DNA of 32,107 nt from Algoriphagus sp. GTDB taxonomy: Bacteria; Bacteroidota; Bacteroidia; Cytophagales; Cyclobacteriaceae. Where the stretch lies: contig JAFMBQ010000005.1 in NCBI GenBank assembly GCA_017858365.1, positions 1 to 32,107 of the forward strand. Direction: 5' to 3'. The position numbers and the translations under genes were made by a program. Shown here piece after piece: positions 16,142 to 25,417 of this stretch (position 1 is its first letter; each line of letters starts with the position of its first letter). A model generated the notes under the pieces. That model had not been told where the DNA came from and made no database searches. It saw nothing but the letters and a program-made list of their open reading frames with translations.

Positions 16142-18664
16142 ATGAGAAAATCCATACCCAAATTAATTAAGAGAAGTGCTTTAGTTCTCGGGATGTTGGG
16201 AATCTTACTTTATTCCGAAGGTGCTTTTGCACAAAAAAAGAATAAAAAAGATTCTAAAAATGCTCCAGCAGCTGTTGCACCAGTAAAACCTCCTGCTAAG
16301 ACTACAGGTCCTAAGCCTTACAAAGAAGTCATCACTAAAAACGCCAAATCTAAAGATGGCTTGTTTAAAGTTCATGAAATCGAAGGCAAATTCTATTATG
16401 AAATTCCTGATTCCCTGCTGGGAAGAGATATGCTAATGGTAACAACCATTGCTAAGACTGCAGATGGATTGGGTTATGGTGGAGAGCGGACTAATACAAT
16501 GATGCTTCGCTGGGAGAAAAACAACGATGACATTCTTTTGAAAGTAGTCTCAGTTGACAATTATGCAGCAGACTCTTTGCCAATAGCAATTGCAGTTAAA
16601 AATTCAAATCTTGAGCCGATTCTCCAAAAATTTGATATTAAGTCAAATGGTACTGACTCTACAGGAATTGTTATTGAAGCTACGGACTTGTTCAGCAAAG
16701 ACGTACAAGCAATAGGCCTTCCCAGGAATCGCCGAACTCAGTATAAAGTGACCCGATTGGATAATGATCGATCATACATTTCTCATATAAATACGTACCC
16801 AACCAATATCGAAGCTAGGTATGTAATGACCTATTCTGCTACTGAACCACCTTCGAATAGCTCAACTGGTTTGATCACTTTGGAGATGAACTCTTCTATG
16901 CTACTACTTCCAAAAGAGCCTATGAAGCAGCGTCTTGCCGATCAGCGAGTGGGTTGGTTCAGCAGATCAGTTGTTGATTATGGATCTGATCAGCAGAAAG
17001 CAGCTTCAAGAACTTATCTAGACAGATGGAGACTTGAAGTGAAGGATGAGGACATGGAGAAGTTCAAGCGAGGAGAATTGGTAGAACCAAAGAAGCAGAT
17101 CGTGTATTACATCGACCCTGCTACACCAAAACAATGGATTCCTCATTTAATTGCAGGTGTAAAAGATTGGCAAGTAGCCTTTGAAGCTGCTGGCTTTAAG
17201 AATGCAATCATCGCAAAAGAAGCTCCAACGAAAGAAGAAGATCCTACATGGAGCCCAGAAGATGCTCGTTATTCAGTGATCAGATATTTCGCTTCTGATA
17301 TTCAGAATGCTTACGGACCACACGTTTCTGATCCGAGATCAGGAGAGATTTTGGAAACTGATATTGGATGGTATCATAATGTAATGAACCTTCTGAGAAA
17401 CTGGTACTTTATCCAAACTGCGGCGATTAACCCAGATGCAAGAGGAGTTAATTTTGATGATGAAGTAATGGGTGGTTTGATCAGATTTGTATCCTCACAT
17501 GAAGTGGGTCATACACTCGGCCTTCCTCATAATTTTGCCTCATCCCAAGCTTATCCGGTGGAGAAACTTCGTGATGCCGCGTTTACCAAAGAAATGGGAA
17601 CAGCACCTTCCATTATGGACTATGCTAGATTCAATTACGTCGCACAGCCAGAAGACAAAGGTGTGAGCCTAATGCCAAATGTCGGTCCTTATGATAAGTA
17701 TGCAGTGATGTGGGGCTATAGACCAATTCCAGAAGCGACAACTCCAGAAGCTGAACGGGCTGTTTTGGACAAGTGGATCTTAGAAAAGCAAGGAAACCCT
17801 GTATACCGATACGGCCGTCAAGGAAATAGCTACGACCCTACTGCTCAAAGTGAAGATTTGGGTGACAATGCTATGCTTGCCTCTGATTATGGCATCAAAA
17901 ATCTAAAGCGAATCATGCCAAATTTGATGGAGTGGACCAAAGAGTCAGATAAGCCATATAAAAACTTCTCTGATTTGGAAGAAATGTACGGACAGGTAAT
18001 TACTCAATTCAACCGATATATGGGCCATGTCAGAACTAACGTAGGAGGTGTGGCTGAAGTCTATCGTGCTTCTGGACAAGACATTCCAGTATACATTCAC
18101 ACTTCAAAAGAAACTCAAAAATCAGCCGTAGATTTCTTGAATAAGAATCTCTTCGCTACTCCTGAATGGATGATGGATGAAGCGATTCTTTCACGAATTG
18201 GAGATTTCGGCTCGTTGGAGCGAATTAGAGGAGTGCAGGTAAGTACCCTTAACGGAATCTTGGAATGGGGCAGATTAGGAAGAATGATTGAAAATGAAGC
18301 TCTAAACGGCAACGATGCTTACAAAATGACAGAGCTTTTCGATGATTTGAGAAAAGGAATCTGGACAGAACTAGGAGCAGGCAAGACCATCGATGTACAC
18401 CGCAGATCGCTTCAAAGAGCTCATATTGAGCGTCTCGACCTTATGTTGACCGGAGAAGAGCCGAACGTATCTGCTTCATTCAGAAGATTTGTAGGTCCTC
18501 AAATCAACGCTTCTCAGTCTGACATTAGACCAATGGCAAGAGGTGAATTGAAAACACTTCAGGCTTCAATCAGATCAGCGATTCCTAGAACTTCTGACCG
18601 TATGTCGAAGCTTCACCTGCAAGATGCTTTGGAGCGGGTTAATTCTATTTTAGATCCTAAATAA
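16142..18664 (+). CDS. Zinc-dependent metalloprotease (DUF5117/DUF5118-type), secreted
   Basis: Signal peptide; HEVGHTLGLPHN (HExxHxxGxxH) and downstream Met-turn-like SIMDYARFNY. Confidence 0.93.
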   Translation: MRKSIPKLIKRSALVLGMLGILLYSEGAFAQKKNKKDSKNAPAAVAPVKPPAKTTGPKPYKEVITKNAKSKDGLFKVHEIEGKFYYEIPDSLLGRDMLMVTTIAKTADGLGYGGERTNTMMLRWEKNNDDILLKVVSVDNYAADSLPIAIAVKNSNLEPILQKFDIKSNGTDSTGIVIEATDLFSKDVQAIGLPRNRRTQYKVTRLDNDRSYISHINTYPTNIEARYVMTYSATEPPSNSSTGLITLEMNSSMLLLPKEPMKQRLADQRVGWFSRSVVDYGSDQQKAASRTYLDRWRLEVKDEDMEKFKRGELVEPKKQIVYYIDPATPKQWIPHLIAGVKDWQVAFEAAGFKNAIIAKEAPTKEEDPTWSPEDARYSVIRYFASDIQNAYGPHVSDPRSGEILETDIGWYHNVMNLLRNWYFIQTAAINPDARGVNFDDEVMGGLIRFVSSHEVGHTLGLPHNFASSQAYPVEKLRDAAFTKEMGTAPSIMDYARFNYVAQPEDKGVSLMPNVGPYDKYAVMWGYRPIPEATTPEAERAVLDKWILEKQGNPVYRYGRQGNSYDPTAQSEDLGDNAMLASDYGIKNLKRIMPNLMEWTKESDKPYKNFSDLEEMYGQVITQFNRYMGHVRTNVGGVAEVYRASGQDIPVYIHTSKETQKSAVDFLNKNLFATPEWMMDEAILSRIGDFGSLERIRGVQVSTLNGILEWGRLGRMIENEALNGNDAYKMTELFDDLRKGIWTELGAGKTIDVHRRSLQRAHIERLDLMLTGEEPNVSASFRRFVGPQINASQSDIRPMARGELKTLQASIRSAIPRTSDRMSKLHLQDALERVNSILDPK

Positions 18665-18685
18665 TTGGATGAATTTGAAAAATTT

Positions 18686-18713
18686 AGGGGTGTCTTTTAG
18701 GCACCCCTTTTTT
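18686..18713 (+). terminator. Rho-independent terminator of the metalloprotease gene
   Basis: AGGGGTG...CACCCCT followed by TTTTT. Confidence 0.88.
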
Positions 18714-18753
18714 GTGGCAATCATTTTTCATTATTTTATATTAAACTTCGACA

Positions 18754-19161
18754 ATGAATAGCGCCCTTTCTATACTCAAACATCACAAACTTCGGATCAC
18801 CGATTGTCGATTAGAGATCATTCGTGAATTTCTAAGCAAGCAAGTAGCCTTGGCGCACAGCGATTTGGAGGAAAGCCTAAACAGTCAATTTGATCGAGTA
18901 ACCATCTACCGTACGCTCAAAACTTTTCTCGATCAGGATTTAGTACATAAAGTACTCGACGATAGTGGAGCTACTAAATACGCGCTATGCTCCCATGAAG
19001 AAGCTGATCATAATCACGAACACGTGCATTTCAAATGCGAAAAGTGTGGGGAAACAACTTGCTTAGATGCTATCGCCCTTCCTAAAATCAGCCTACCGAA
19101 AGGATTCAAAAAGCAAGAAATGAATTTACTGATTCAAGGAACCTGTAGTAAATGCAGTTAA
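18754..19161 (+). CDS. Fur-family transcriptional regulator
   Basis: Winged helix (RVTIYRTLKTFLDQDLVHKV), His-rich HEEADHNHEHVHF, and KCEKCGETTC / GTCSKC zinc-binding cysteines. Confidence 0.92.
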   Translation: MNSALSILKHHKLRITDCRLEIIREFLSKQVALAHSDLEESLNSQFDRVTIYRTLKTFLDQDLVHKVLDDSGATKYALCSHEEADHNHEHVHFKCEKCGETTCLDAIALPKISLPKGFKKQEMNLLIQGTCSKCS

Positions 19162-19388
19162 CAATCAACAGGTTCAGGAGATTTCCGCTTGACAGGAGCA
19201 TCCGAAGGCCAAATTACTCCAGGAGGCAGATCAATTTTAGGAGGAATATTAATATCTACCCCTCCATCTCCATCATCATTTCGATCATTTCCCCTCCGAA
19301 TCGAATTCTTTGTCATGGTCGCCACAAAATAGATGAGGATGTCATAAGCAACGCCACAAAGAATTAAGTCTATTACCAAACTGCTCAT
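19158..19388 (-). CDS. Small hypothetical protein, N-terminal TM and Pro/Asp-rich tail
   Basis: 76-aa complete ORF convergent with the Fur-family gene (4-nt overlap); MSSLVIDLILCGVAYDILIYFVATM hydrophobic N-terminus. Confidence 0.6.
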   Translation of the reverse strand: MSSLVIDLILCGVAYDILIYFVATMTKNSIRRGNDRNDDGDGGVDINIPPKIDLPPGVIWPSDAPVKRKSPEPVDC

Positions 19389-19539
19389 TCTAAAAATTTT
19401 AGAGAATATACTAGAATACTCCTTTTAAATCAATGGATTAACGAAATTGTTTTACTTTTTCTGTAACTATTATGATTCCCCTTGACTTGCTAAATCCCTT
19501 GGATAGGTGGATATTTGCCCACTGAAAAAAATAGAAGTA

Positions 19540-20013
19540 ATGATAGTAAAGACTAAAAAATATAAGTTGGAGTCCGGCACCTATATCAAAATGGGATTGA
19601 TTAGCATCATCAAGGAGCAATGGTGGGTAATCCCAATTGCACTTGCGATTTGCTTAGGATACTTTTGGATTCCTTCCATTTGGTGGTTTATAGGAGCTTT
19701 GATCGCATACGGTTTATATGTTTTATTTTGGGCTATCCAATTTACTGGAGTCACCCAGATGGAGCAGAATAAAGTGATTTTTGAAAAAATGGCTTATGAG
19801 ATCGATAGCCGTCAGATTTTGATGAAGATCAATACCAAGCAAGGCATGCCAATACAATGGAATATGATTAAAAAGGCTGAGGTAACCAAAGATGCCTATG
19901 TGCTTTATTTATCTAAAGCTCAATTTATTCACCTCCCATTTAGAATCTTCAACTCCGAGAATGAGCGGAAATTCATGGAGACTATTCTCAAACGGAAAGA
20001 ATTTATTAAATAA
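19540..20013 (+). CDS. Membrane protein with YcxB-like C-terminal domain
   Basis: Two TM segments then EIDSRQILMKINTKQGMPIQWNMIKKAEVTKDAYVLYLSKAQFIHLPFRIF, as in YcxB-like domains. ATG 19540 preferred over GTG 19507. Confidence 0.75.
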   Translation: MIVKTKKYKLESGTYIKMGLISIIKEQWWVIPIALAICLGYFWIPSIWWFIGALIAYGLYVLFWAIQFTGVTQMEQNKVIFEKMAYEIDSRQILMKINTKQGMPIQWNMIKKAEVTKDAYVLYLSKAQFIHLPFRIFNSENERKFMETILKRKEFIK

Positions 20014-20016
20014 AAA

Positions 20017-20050
20017 AAGAGGCTGCAAATCGAAAGATCTGCAGCCTCTT
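20017..20050 (-). terminator. Intrinsic terminator between convergent genes
   Basis: AAGAGGCTGCA...TGCAGCCTCTT; the minus strand reads into TTTTTTT. Confidence 0.85.
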
Positions 20051-20070
20051 AAATTTTTGATCTATCCAGA

Positions 20071-20571
20071 TTACATTGGAGGAAGGATCACAGTATCGAT
20101 CACGTGCACAACTCCATTGTCTGCCATAATATCTGCAGCAGTTACAGTCGCATTATTAATCATTACATTACCATCCTTCATTGTTACAGTAATTTCACTG
20201 CCTTGGACTGTTTTTGCTTTTTGTCCATTTTTCAAATCCGTCGAAAGGATTTTTCCAGGTACCACATGGTAAGTCAATACTGCTACCAATTGTGCCTTAT
20301 TCTCTGGCTTCAAAAGGTTTTCAACTGTTCCTGCAGGAAGTTTTGCAAAAGCCTCATTTGTTGGAGCAAAAACAGTAAAAGGGCCATCCCCTTTCAATAC
20401 ATCCACCAAATCACCAGCTTTAACTGCTGCAACTAGTGTAGAAAGAAAATCTGTAGCTACTGCAAGGTCTACAATGTCAGCTTCAACTTCGTGAACTGAA
20501 GCGGTTTTTGGGGCAAAAGATGATGCAATGAATACCAATGCAATCATCATTAAACTTGTGAATTTTTTCAT
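20071..20571 (-). CDS. Fasciclin (FAS1) domain secreted protein
   Basis: Signal peptide; [17 protein letters not shown] (FAS1 H1), [26 protein letters not shown] (H2). Confidence 0.96.
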   Translation of the reverse strand: MKKFTSLMMIALVFIASSFAPKTASVHEVEADIVDLAVATDFLSTLVAAVKAGDLVDVLKGDGPFTVFAPTNEAFAKLPAGTVENLLKPENKAQLVAVLTYHVVPGKILSTDLKNGQKAKTVQGSEITVTMKDGNVMINNATVTAADIMADNGVVHVIDTVILPPM

Positions 20572-20649
20572 GTTAGTTAATTATTTTGGTTAGTAGCGAA
20601 TAAACATGCTGTTTTAAAGATTTGTTTTTCGATCAATTGCTAAGCCTTA

Positions 20650-20681
20650 CGAAAGTACCTATATATGTGTACAGCGGTCAA
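20650..20681 (-). promoter_or_regulatory. Bacteroidetes-type promoter upstream of the fasciclin gene
   Basis: Minus strand reads TTGA-N20-TACTTTCG, near the Bacteroidetes -33 TTG / -7 TAnnTTTG pattern. Confidence 0.55.
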
Positions 20682-20745
20682 TTATCCCGCTAAACGGAAA
20701 ACACATTAGCTAAATGAAAACCGAATTCATCGAGAAACTATAATT

Positions 20746-21219
20746 ATGCAAATCAAACTACTCACCGTCGGGAAAACAGACCACCCAGCTATTCAACAAC
20801 TTGTCGAAGAATATACAGGCCGACTAACACATTACATACGGTTTGAGCTCGAAGTCATTCCAGACTTAAAAAACACCAAATCGCTCTCAGAACTGATCCA
20901 AAAAGAGAAAGAAGGAGATTTAATTTTAAAAAAAATACAATCTTCTGACGAATTGATTCTTTTAGATGAGCGAGGAAAGAGCTTCGGGTCAATGGAGTTT
21001 TCTGAATTAGTCCAGAAAAAAATGAATTCTGGATTGAAGCAGTTAGTTTTTGTCATTGGGGGCCCCTATGGCTTCTCAGAGGCAGTTTACCAACGGGCAA
21101 ATGCTAAAATCTCTATCTCAAAAATGACTTTTTCGCACCAGATGATTCGACCATTTTTCATCGAACAACTCTACCGAGCATTCACCATCCTCCGAAATGA
21201 ACCATACCATCACGAATAG
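20746..21219 (+). CDS. rlmH: 23S rRNA (pseudouridine(1915)-N(3))-methyltransferase
   Basis: LLTVGKT, LLDERGKSFGSMEFSEL, FVIGGPYGFSEAVYQRA, SKMTFSHQMIRPFFIEQLYRA. Confidence 0.97.
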   Translation: MQIKLLTVGKTDHPAIQQLVEEYTGRLTHYIRFELEVIPDLKNTKSLSELIQKEKEGDLILKKIQSSDELILLDERGKSFGSMEFSELVQKKMNSGLKQLVFVIGGPYGFSEAVYQRANAKISISKMTFSHQMIRPFFIEQLYRAFTILRNEPYHHE

Positions 21220-21230
21220 CTAGAATTAAC

Positions 21231-21317
21231 TCAATGTTAATATTTGGATAGATACTTGCTTCAATGTTATCAAATTGTTAACTTCAAATTAATTACTTAA
21301 CATTGGGATAGTTATCC
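21231..21317. promoter_or_regulatory. Repeat-containing upstream region of the 21318 gene
   Basis: TCAATGTTA at 21231 and 21261, inverted copy TTAACATTG at about 21298, and palindrome GGATA-GT-TATCC (21306-21317) abutting the ATG. Confidence 0.35.
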
Positions 21318-22145
21318 ATGAAAAAATCATTACTCATCGTCCTCTTTATCTTAGCACAGACCATCGCGGTCCTAGGGCAAGAAGAGGTTATGGTATCTGA
21401 TGAATTAAAATTTGAATCTGAAATCGAACTAAATTATTGGAAACAAGGTCAACAGTCCCCTTACAAATTATTTAGGTCTGTAGCTGTTAATCCAGAATTA
21501 AAGGATCAAAAATGGGAAGATCTTTTAATCGATTTGGATAAGAAATATGCTAAAAAAGGAAAAAGCACAGCCCTATTAAGATCAATTTTTGAGAAACCTC
21601 ATCGAAAACTTTTCAAGAAATATGAGCAGCATTCTACCTTCAATGCGATGCTCCAAAATGGGAAATTTGATTGTGTAAGTGGCTCAGCGGCTTTAGGGTT
21701 ATTGCTAGATAGATATTCTTTTAATTATAAAATCATAGAGACTGATTATCATGTTTTCATCGTGGTTGATTATGATGAGCAGGATATCATATTTGAAAGT
21801 ACACTTCCTATTGGAGGAATGATCAGTTCGCCATCTGAAGTGGAAGCATATTTGGCGGCCTACAAGCCGGCTAGGAATTCGCAGCTTTATCCACTCAATC
21901 AGCGATTGGGAGATCCGACTCAAGCGCTCAATGACAACTCAATTTTTAGAAAGGTTTCTCTCCATGAGCTAGCAGGCTTGCAATATTACAACGATGCAAT
22001 CGCACATTTCAACCAACAAATGTTTACTGCTGCCTCCAATCAGTTGACAAAAGCTTTGGTACTTTATCCATCTGATAGAATTAAGGATTTGAAAGATTTA
22101 GCGATCGAGCAGGCCTATAAAACCACTGGTCGAGATATTAAATAG
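21318..22145 (+). CDS. Secreted protein, possible transglutaminase-like cysteine-protease fold
   Basis: Signal peptide; NGKFDCVSGSAALGLLL then DYHVFIVVDYDEQDIIFEST, the Cys..His..acid order of transglutaminase-like domains; TPR-like C-terminus. Confidence 0.7.
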   Translation: MKKSLLIVLFILAQTIAVLGQEEVMVSDELKFESEIELNYWKQGQQSPYKLFRSVAVNPELKDQKWEDLLIDLDKKYAKKGKSTALLRSIFEKPHRKLFKKYEQHSTFNAMLQNGKFDCVSGSAALGLLLDRYSFNYKIIETDYHVFIVVDYDEQDIIFESTLPIGGMISSPSEVEAYLAAYKPARNSQLYPLNQRLGDPTQALNDNSIFRKVSLHELAGLQYYNDAIAHFNQQMFTAASNQLTKALVLYPSDRIKDLKDLAIEQAYKTTGRDIK

Positions 22146-22401
22146 AAATGGCTCCCGTCTCCGAGAGCCTTAAATCTTCTAACTCTACCACCCCGGCTAG
22201 GAAGGAAATCCTCAAAAAAATATTTTTTTACGATCTATTAAAGCATTCCTACTTCAAAAGAGGCTGCTAAGAATATTTCTTTGAGCTATGCTTTTATAGA
22301 TTTTGAATCCACTTTTAACCCGAAGAAATTCATATCCAAAATTGGAGTTCAGGATCTAATCTGTTAATACATCAAATGCCCCATATTCTCCGGAATGAAA
22401 A

Positions 22402-22914
22402 TTAATGATGATGCCCTCCCGGTCCGTGCACATGTCCATGGGAAATCTCCTCAGGCTCGGCATCTCGAATGGAAATAATTTTTCCTTCAAAAAACAAATC
22501 ATATCCAGCCAAGGGCGGATTGAAGTCCATATGAACGCCCAAATAATCAATTCTGATTATCTCCCCTTTGATTTGATTCCCTTTATCATCTTGCATAGGA
22601 ATCACTTTTCCCACTCTTAGCATCTCTTGGTTTTTCTTTCCCTCCTGTTTAAAATTGGATTTAGGAATAATAGTCTTGCGCTCATCGAAATAATCTCCGT
22701 AGGCATTATCGAAGTCTATAAAGACTGAAAAATCATCGCCTACAGCCTTACCTAAAAGTGCTTCCTCAAACTTCGGGAACACAGAGTCTGATCCTACTAA
22801 AAACAGGAAGGGGGCATTTTCAGGAACATTTTCCCAAGGTTGCATTCCCGTATCGCCGTTATCGGCTTTCAATTCATAGGAAATACCTATAACCTTATCT
22901 TTTTCTACTAACAT
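22402..22914 (-). CDS. FKBP-type peptidyl-prolyl isomerase, SlyD-like
   Basis: KDKVIGISYELKADNGD, PFLFLVGSD...FEEALLGKAVGDDF, VHMDFNPPLAGYDLFFEGKII; His-rich tail HGHVHGPGGHHH. Confidence 0.92.
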   Translation of the reverse strand: MLVEKDKVIGISYELKADNGDTGMQPWENVPENAPFLFLVGSDSVFPKFEEALLGKAVGDDFSVFIDFDNAYGDYFDERKTIIPKSNFKQEGKKNQEMLRVGKVIPMQDDKGNQIKGEIIRIDYLGVHMDFNPPLAGYDLFFEGKIISIRDAEPEEISHGHVHGPGGHHH

Positions 22915-22928
22915 AGATTCGAAGTGAT

Positions 22929-24629
22929 TTATTTGAATAAATAAGTAATACCTAACTGCCCTACAAAGTTCTTTCGATCATACCCGGGCACAAAATATTG
23001 GTCAGGCTGATTCTCTAAAAACCACTTGTAATTCAGCGTATTCACATATTGAAAACGAGCATTGACTAAGATATTTCCGAACTGCCAATCTCCAACTAAG
23101 GAAGGAACTAGATCGACATATTTATTTCTAAAGTCCTTTGAGGCTTCGTAGCGATAATAGTAAAAATCTTGATTATAAGAAATTCGTTCCATCTGAAATC
23201 CTATTCGATTCATCTTGTGCACCCAAGCAAATTCAACAAAAATCTGATTGCTCGCAGGCCCATTCCCAACTCCAAGAACTTGGCCGTTGTGTGTATACCC
23301 ATGCCTAACATGATCATGAATGTACCAGGTTTGTAATTCCCTAATATCGTTTCTAATCGTCTGACCCGTTTGGGTCATTTCCGAACTGATTTGGAAATAG
23401 TGCCCTGGCTTATTAAGATTCATCAAATGGGAAAATCCAAAAGTAAACCCTCTCCCAGATTCGGGGGTAATCATAAAATCACTCATCTGTCGACTATTTC
23501 CACGGGTACCATATTCCCCATAGAATTCGAAATGGCCTTCTGCACTTAGCCATCTAAAAAACCCAGCACTAAACTGTTGCCTTTTGTCGCGAATCGGATC
23601 ATAAACATTTCCGGATCCTTTTCGACCATTAAATATGGGCAACACATCACTGAAGTCTGTGATATCTGATCTATAGAGTTGATTAGTAGAGCCATACCCC
23701 AGAAAAAGACCGGGGACCCATTTGGGTTGATAAGTGAAAACAATACCTGATAAAAATCGATTTCCGTTTTCCCGCTTTGGGATATAAACTGGATTTTGTT
23801 GTATGTTATAATCTGGCCAAGGCGGCAAAAACTCGGTGGATTTAAGAAATCCAGCAATCAATTGTCCTTCAAAGGATCCAATTTTGGTGTCAACTGGCTT
23901 CCTTGTATTAGCAGTGAAATGTAAGAATCCCGGCGCATTATTTCCTAAGAGTAAAGAGTTTCTTCTTCCAGGGCCCCACCAGAGGTTTTCAGTAGAAACC
24001 CCTAAGGAATATTCTTTGAAATTGTATCGAAGGCTAGATTGCCCCAAATAAAATTTATTATACGCTTTAGTACCAAATCGCTCAGGTGTATCGATTCGGT
24101 TCATGTATTCATAATAAAAAAGGATCGTCGCCTGATGCTCGATAGGAAAGCCTAAATAGTCTTTATTCTGGGCCATCAAAACCTCAGGCTGAAGCTGAAG
24201 ACTAAACCCCCTATATTCTGCATAAGCTCCCCCACTAATAATATTTTGGAAGCCGCGATTAGGAATAAAAGCACCATCATTAACTCCAAAAGCATAGTTA
24301 GAATTGTATTGCAAACGATAAGTCGCCGGTAAAATCAATAATTTCCCAGCTCCTTCAGGACCGAACCTCCGGTGAAAAACGGAAGTGTCGAAATCTACAA
24401 CCGTACTATCCAAATCAAATCCTTCCTTGACCCCAAAAGCTTCTGTGGGATACAAAGGTCGTATCATAAAAGATGACATGGAGTCAACTTTCCCGAGTAA
24501 CTGCGCCCTTCTGAGGTAATCATCCAAGACAGGAGTGCCAATCGAAATGGTCTGTGCTAACGTAGCGGAGAGTACTCCCAAAAAGAAAAGTAAAGCGAAA
24601 AATCCTTTTATAATTCTTGCGCTCATCAT
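22929..24629 (-). CDS. Capsule assembly Wzi family outer-membrane protein
   Basis: Signal peptide, beta-barrel periodicity, SLGVSTENLWWGPGRRNSLLLGNNAPGFLHFT typical of Bacteroidetes Wzi-family proteins. Confidence 0.88.
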   Translation of the reverse strand: MMSARIIKGFFALLFFLGVLSATLAQTISIGTPVLDDYLRRAQLLGKVDSMSSFMIRPLYPTEAFGVKEGFDLDSTVVDFDTSVFHRRFGPEGAGKLLILPATYRLQYNSNYAFGVNDGAFIPNRGFQNIISGGAYAEYRGFSLQLQPEVLMAQNKDYLGFPIEHQATILFYYEYMNRIDTPERFGTKAYNKFYLGQSSLRYNFKEYSLGVSTENLWWGPGRRNSLLLGNNAPGFLHFTANTRKPVDTKIGSFEGQLIAGFLKSTEFLPPWPDYNIQQNPVYIPKRENGNRFLSGIVFTYQPKWVPGLFLGYGSTNQLYRSDITDFSDVLPIFNGRKGSGNVYDPIRDKRQQFSAGFFRWLSAEGHFEFYGEYGTRGNSRQMSDFMITPESGRGFTFGFSHLMNLNKPGHYFQISSEMTQTGQTIRNDIRELQTWYIHDHVRHGYTHNGQVLGVGNGPASNQIFVEFAWVHKMNRIGFQMERISYNQDFYYYRYEASKDFRNKYVDLVPSLVGDWQFGNILVNARFQYVNTLNYKWFLENQPDQYFVPGYDRKNFVGQLGITYLFK

Positions 24630-25294
24630 TAATTCAAAGTTAGCGCCTCAACTGTGACACCCGCTAATGACCACGATTCGTCACAAACGGGGAACGGAGA
24701 ATTAGTTGAAACCAACTCAGTATTCATATATATTCTCACTTTCGAGTTCTGATGTTCCACTATTCTAGAAATGCTATAGCGTGTGGTATAATTAGGAAAG
24801 GCTCCAAAAAGACATAATCCAGGCTGATTGATCCGTGTAGCCCCACTTTTAGGAGCGTTTTGTCTAAAATAAGCATTTGGGTAAGATTGATATAAACAAT
24901 AGGTAGATACACAGGGTGAATTAGAGAAAGTTGTTCTAAAAATTTCTTTATTATCTACTCCAAAAAACCAGAAATCTGGCCCACCAATACTGTCATTGGG
25001 GTTTCCATCCCAGCTATCATGAATCAAGATATCGAGTGTGATTTTTAAAAGATTATGTGGTGGCAATTCCTCTAGCGTGACCGCCACTTCCTCATTATGG
25101 TAGAACCCTGCGATTGTGTCTTCCTGGAATATGAATAACTTTCCATTTTCAAAGTTTTTCAAATCTAGTTTAGAGAAATCATTTGAATAGACCAATTCGC
25201 TAGACTCCAAAGTATCTACACAAGACCCTAAGCCTAACAAAAGGCAGAGCAGAGAGAAGAATACGCTGAACCTCGACCAACTTTTAAAATTCAT
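24629..25294 (-). CDS. Hypothetical lipoprotein, translationally coupled to Wzi
   Basis: Lipobox LLLGLGSCVDT; stop overlaps the Wzi start as TAATG. Confidence 0.82.
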   Translation of the reverse strand: MNFKSWSRFSVFFSLLCLLLGLGSCVDTLESSELVYSNDFSKLDLKNFENGKLFIFQEDTIAGFYHNEEVAVTLEELPPHNLLKITLDILIHDSWDGNPNDSIGGPDFWFFGVDNKEIFRTTFSNSPCVSTYCLYQSYPNAYFRQNAPKSGATRINQPGLCLFGAFPNYTTRYSISRIVEHQNSKVRIYMNTELVSTNSPFPVCDESWSLAGVTVEALTLN

Positions 25295-25417
25295 TATACG
25301 TCAAAAATTTAAAAACAAAGAAACGAAAAACCATCCATAGATTAGTAGAATCAGGCCTTCTAATTGAATTACAAACCGAGTAAATATTACTATTTTTAAA
25401 AAAAATTGATTGCTAAC

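Noticed and set aside
19892-20272. 126-aa plus-strand ORF
   Set aside because: Out-of-frame overlap with the YcxB-like gene, runs through the terminator and antisense to the fasciclin gene.
22148-22270. 40-aa plus ORF MAPVSESLKSSNSTTPARKEILKKIFFYDLLKHSYFKRGC
   Set aside because: Complete frame just after the 21318 gene, but short and without independent support; could be chance. Worth only a tBLASTn check.
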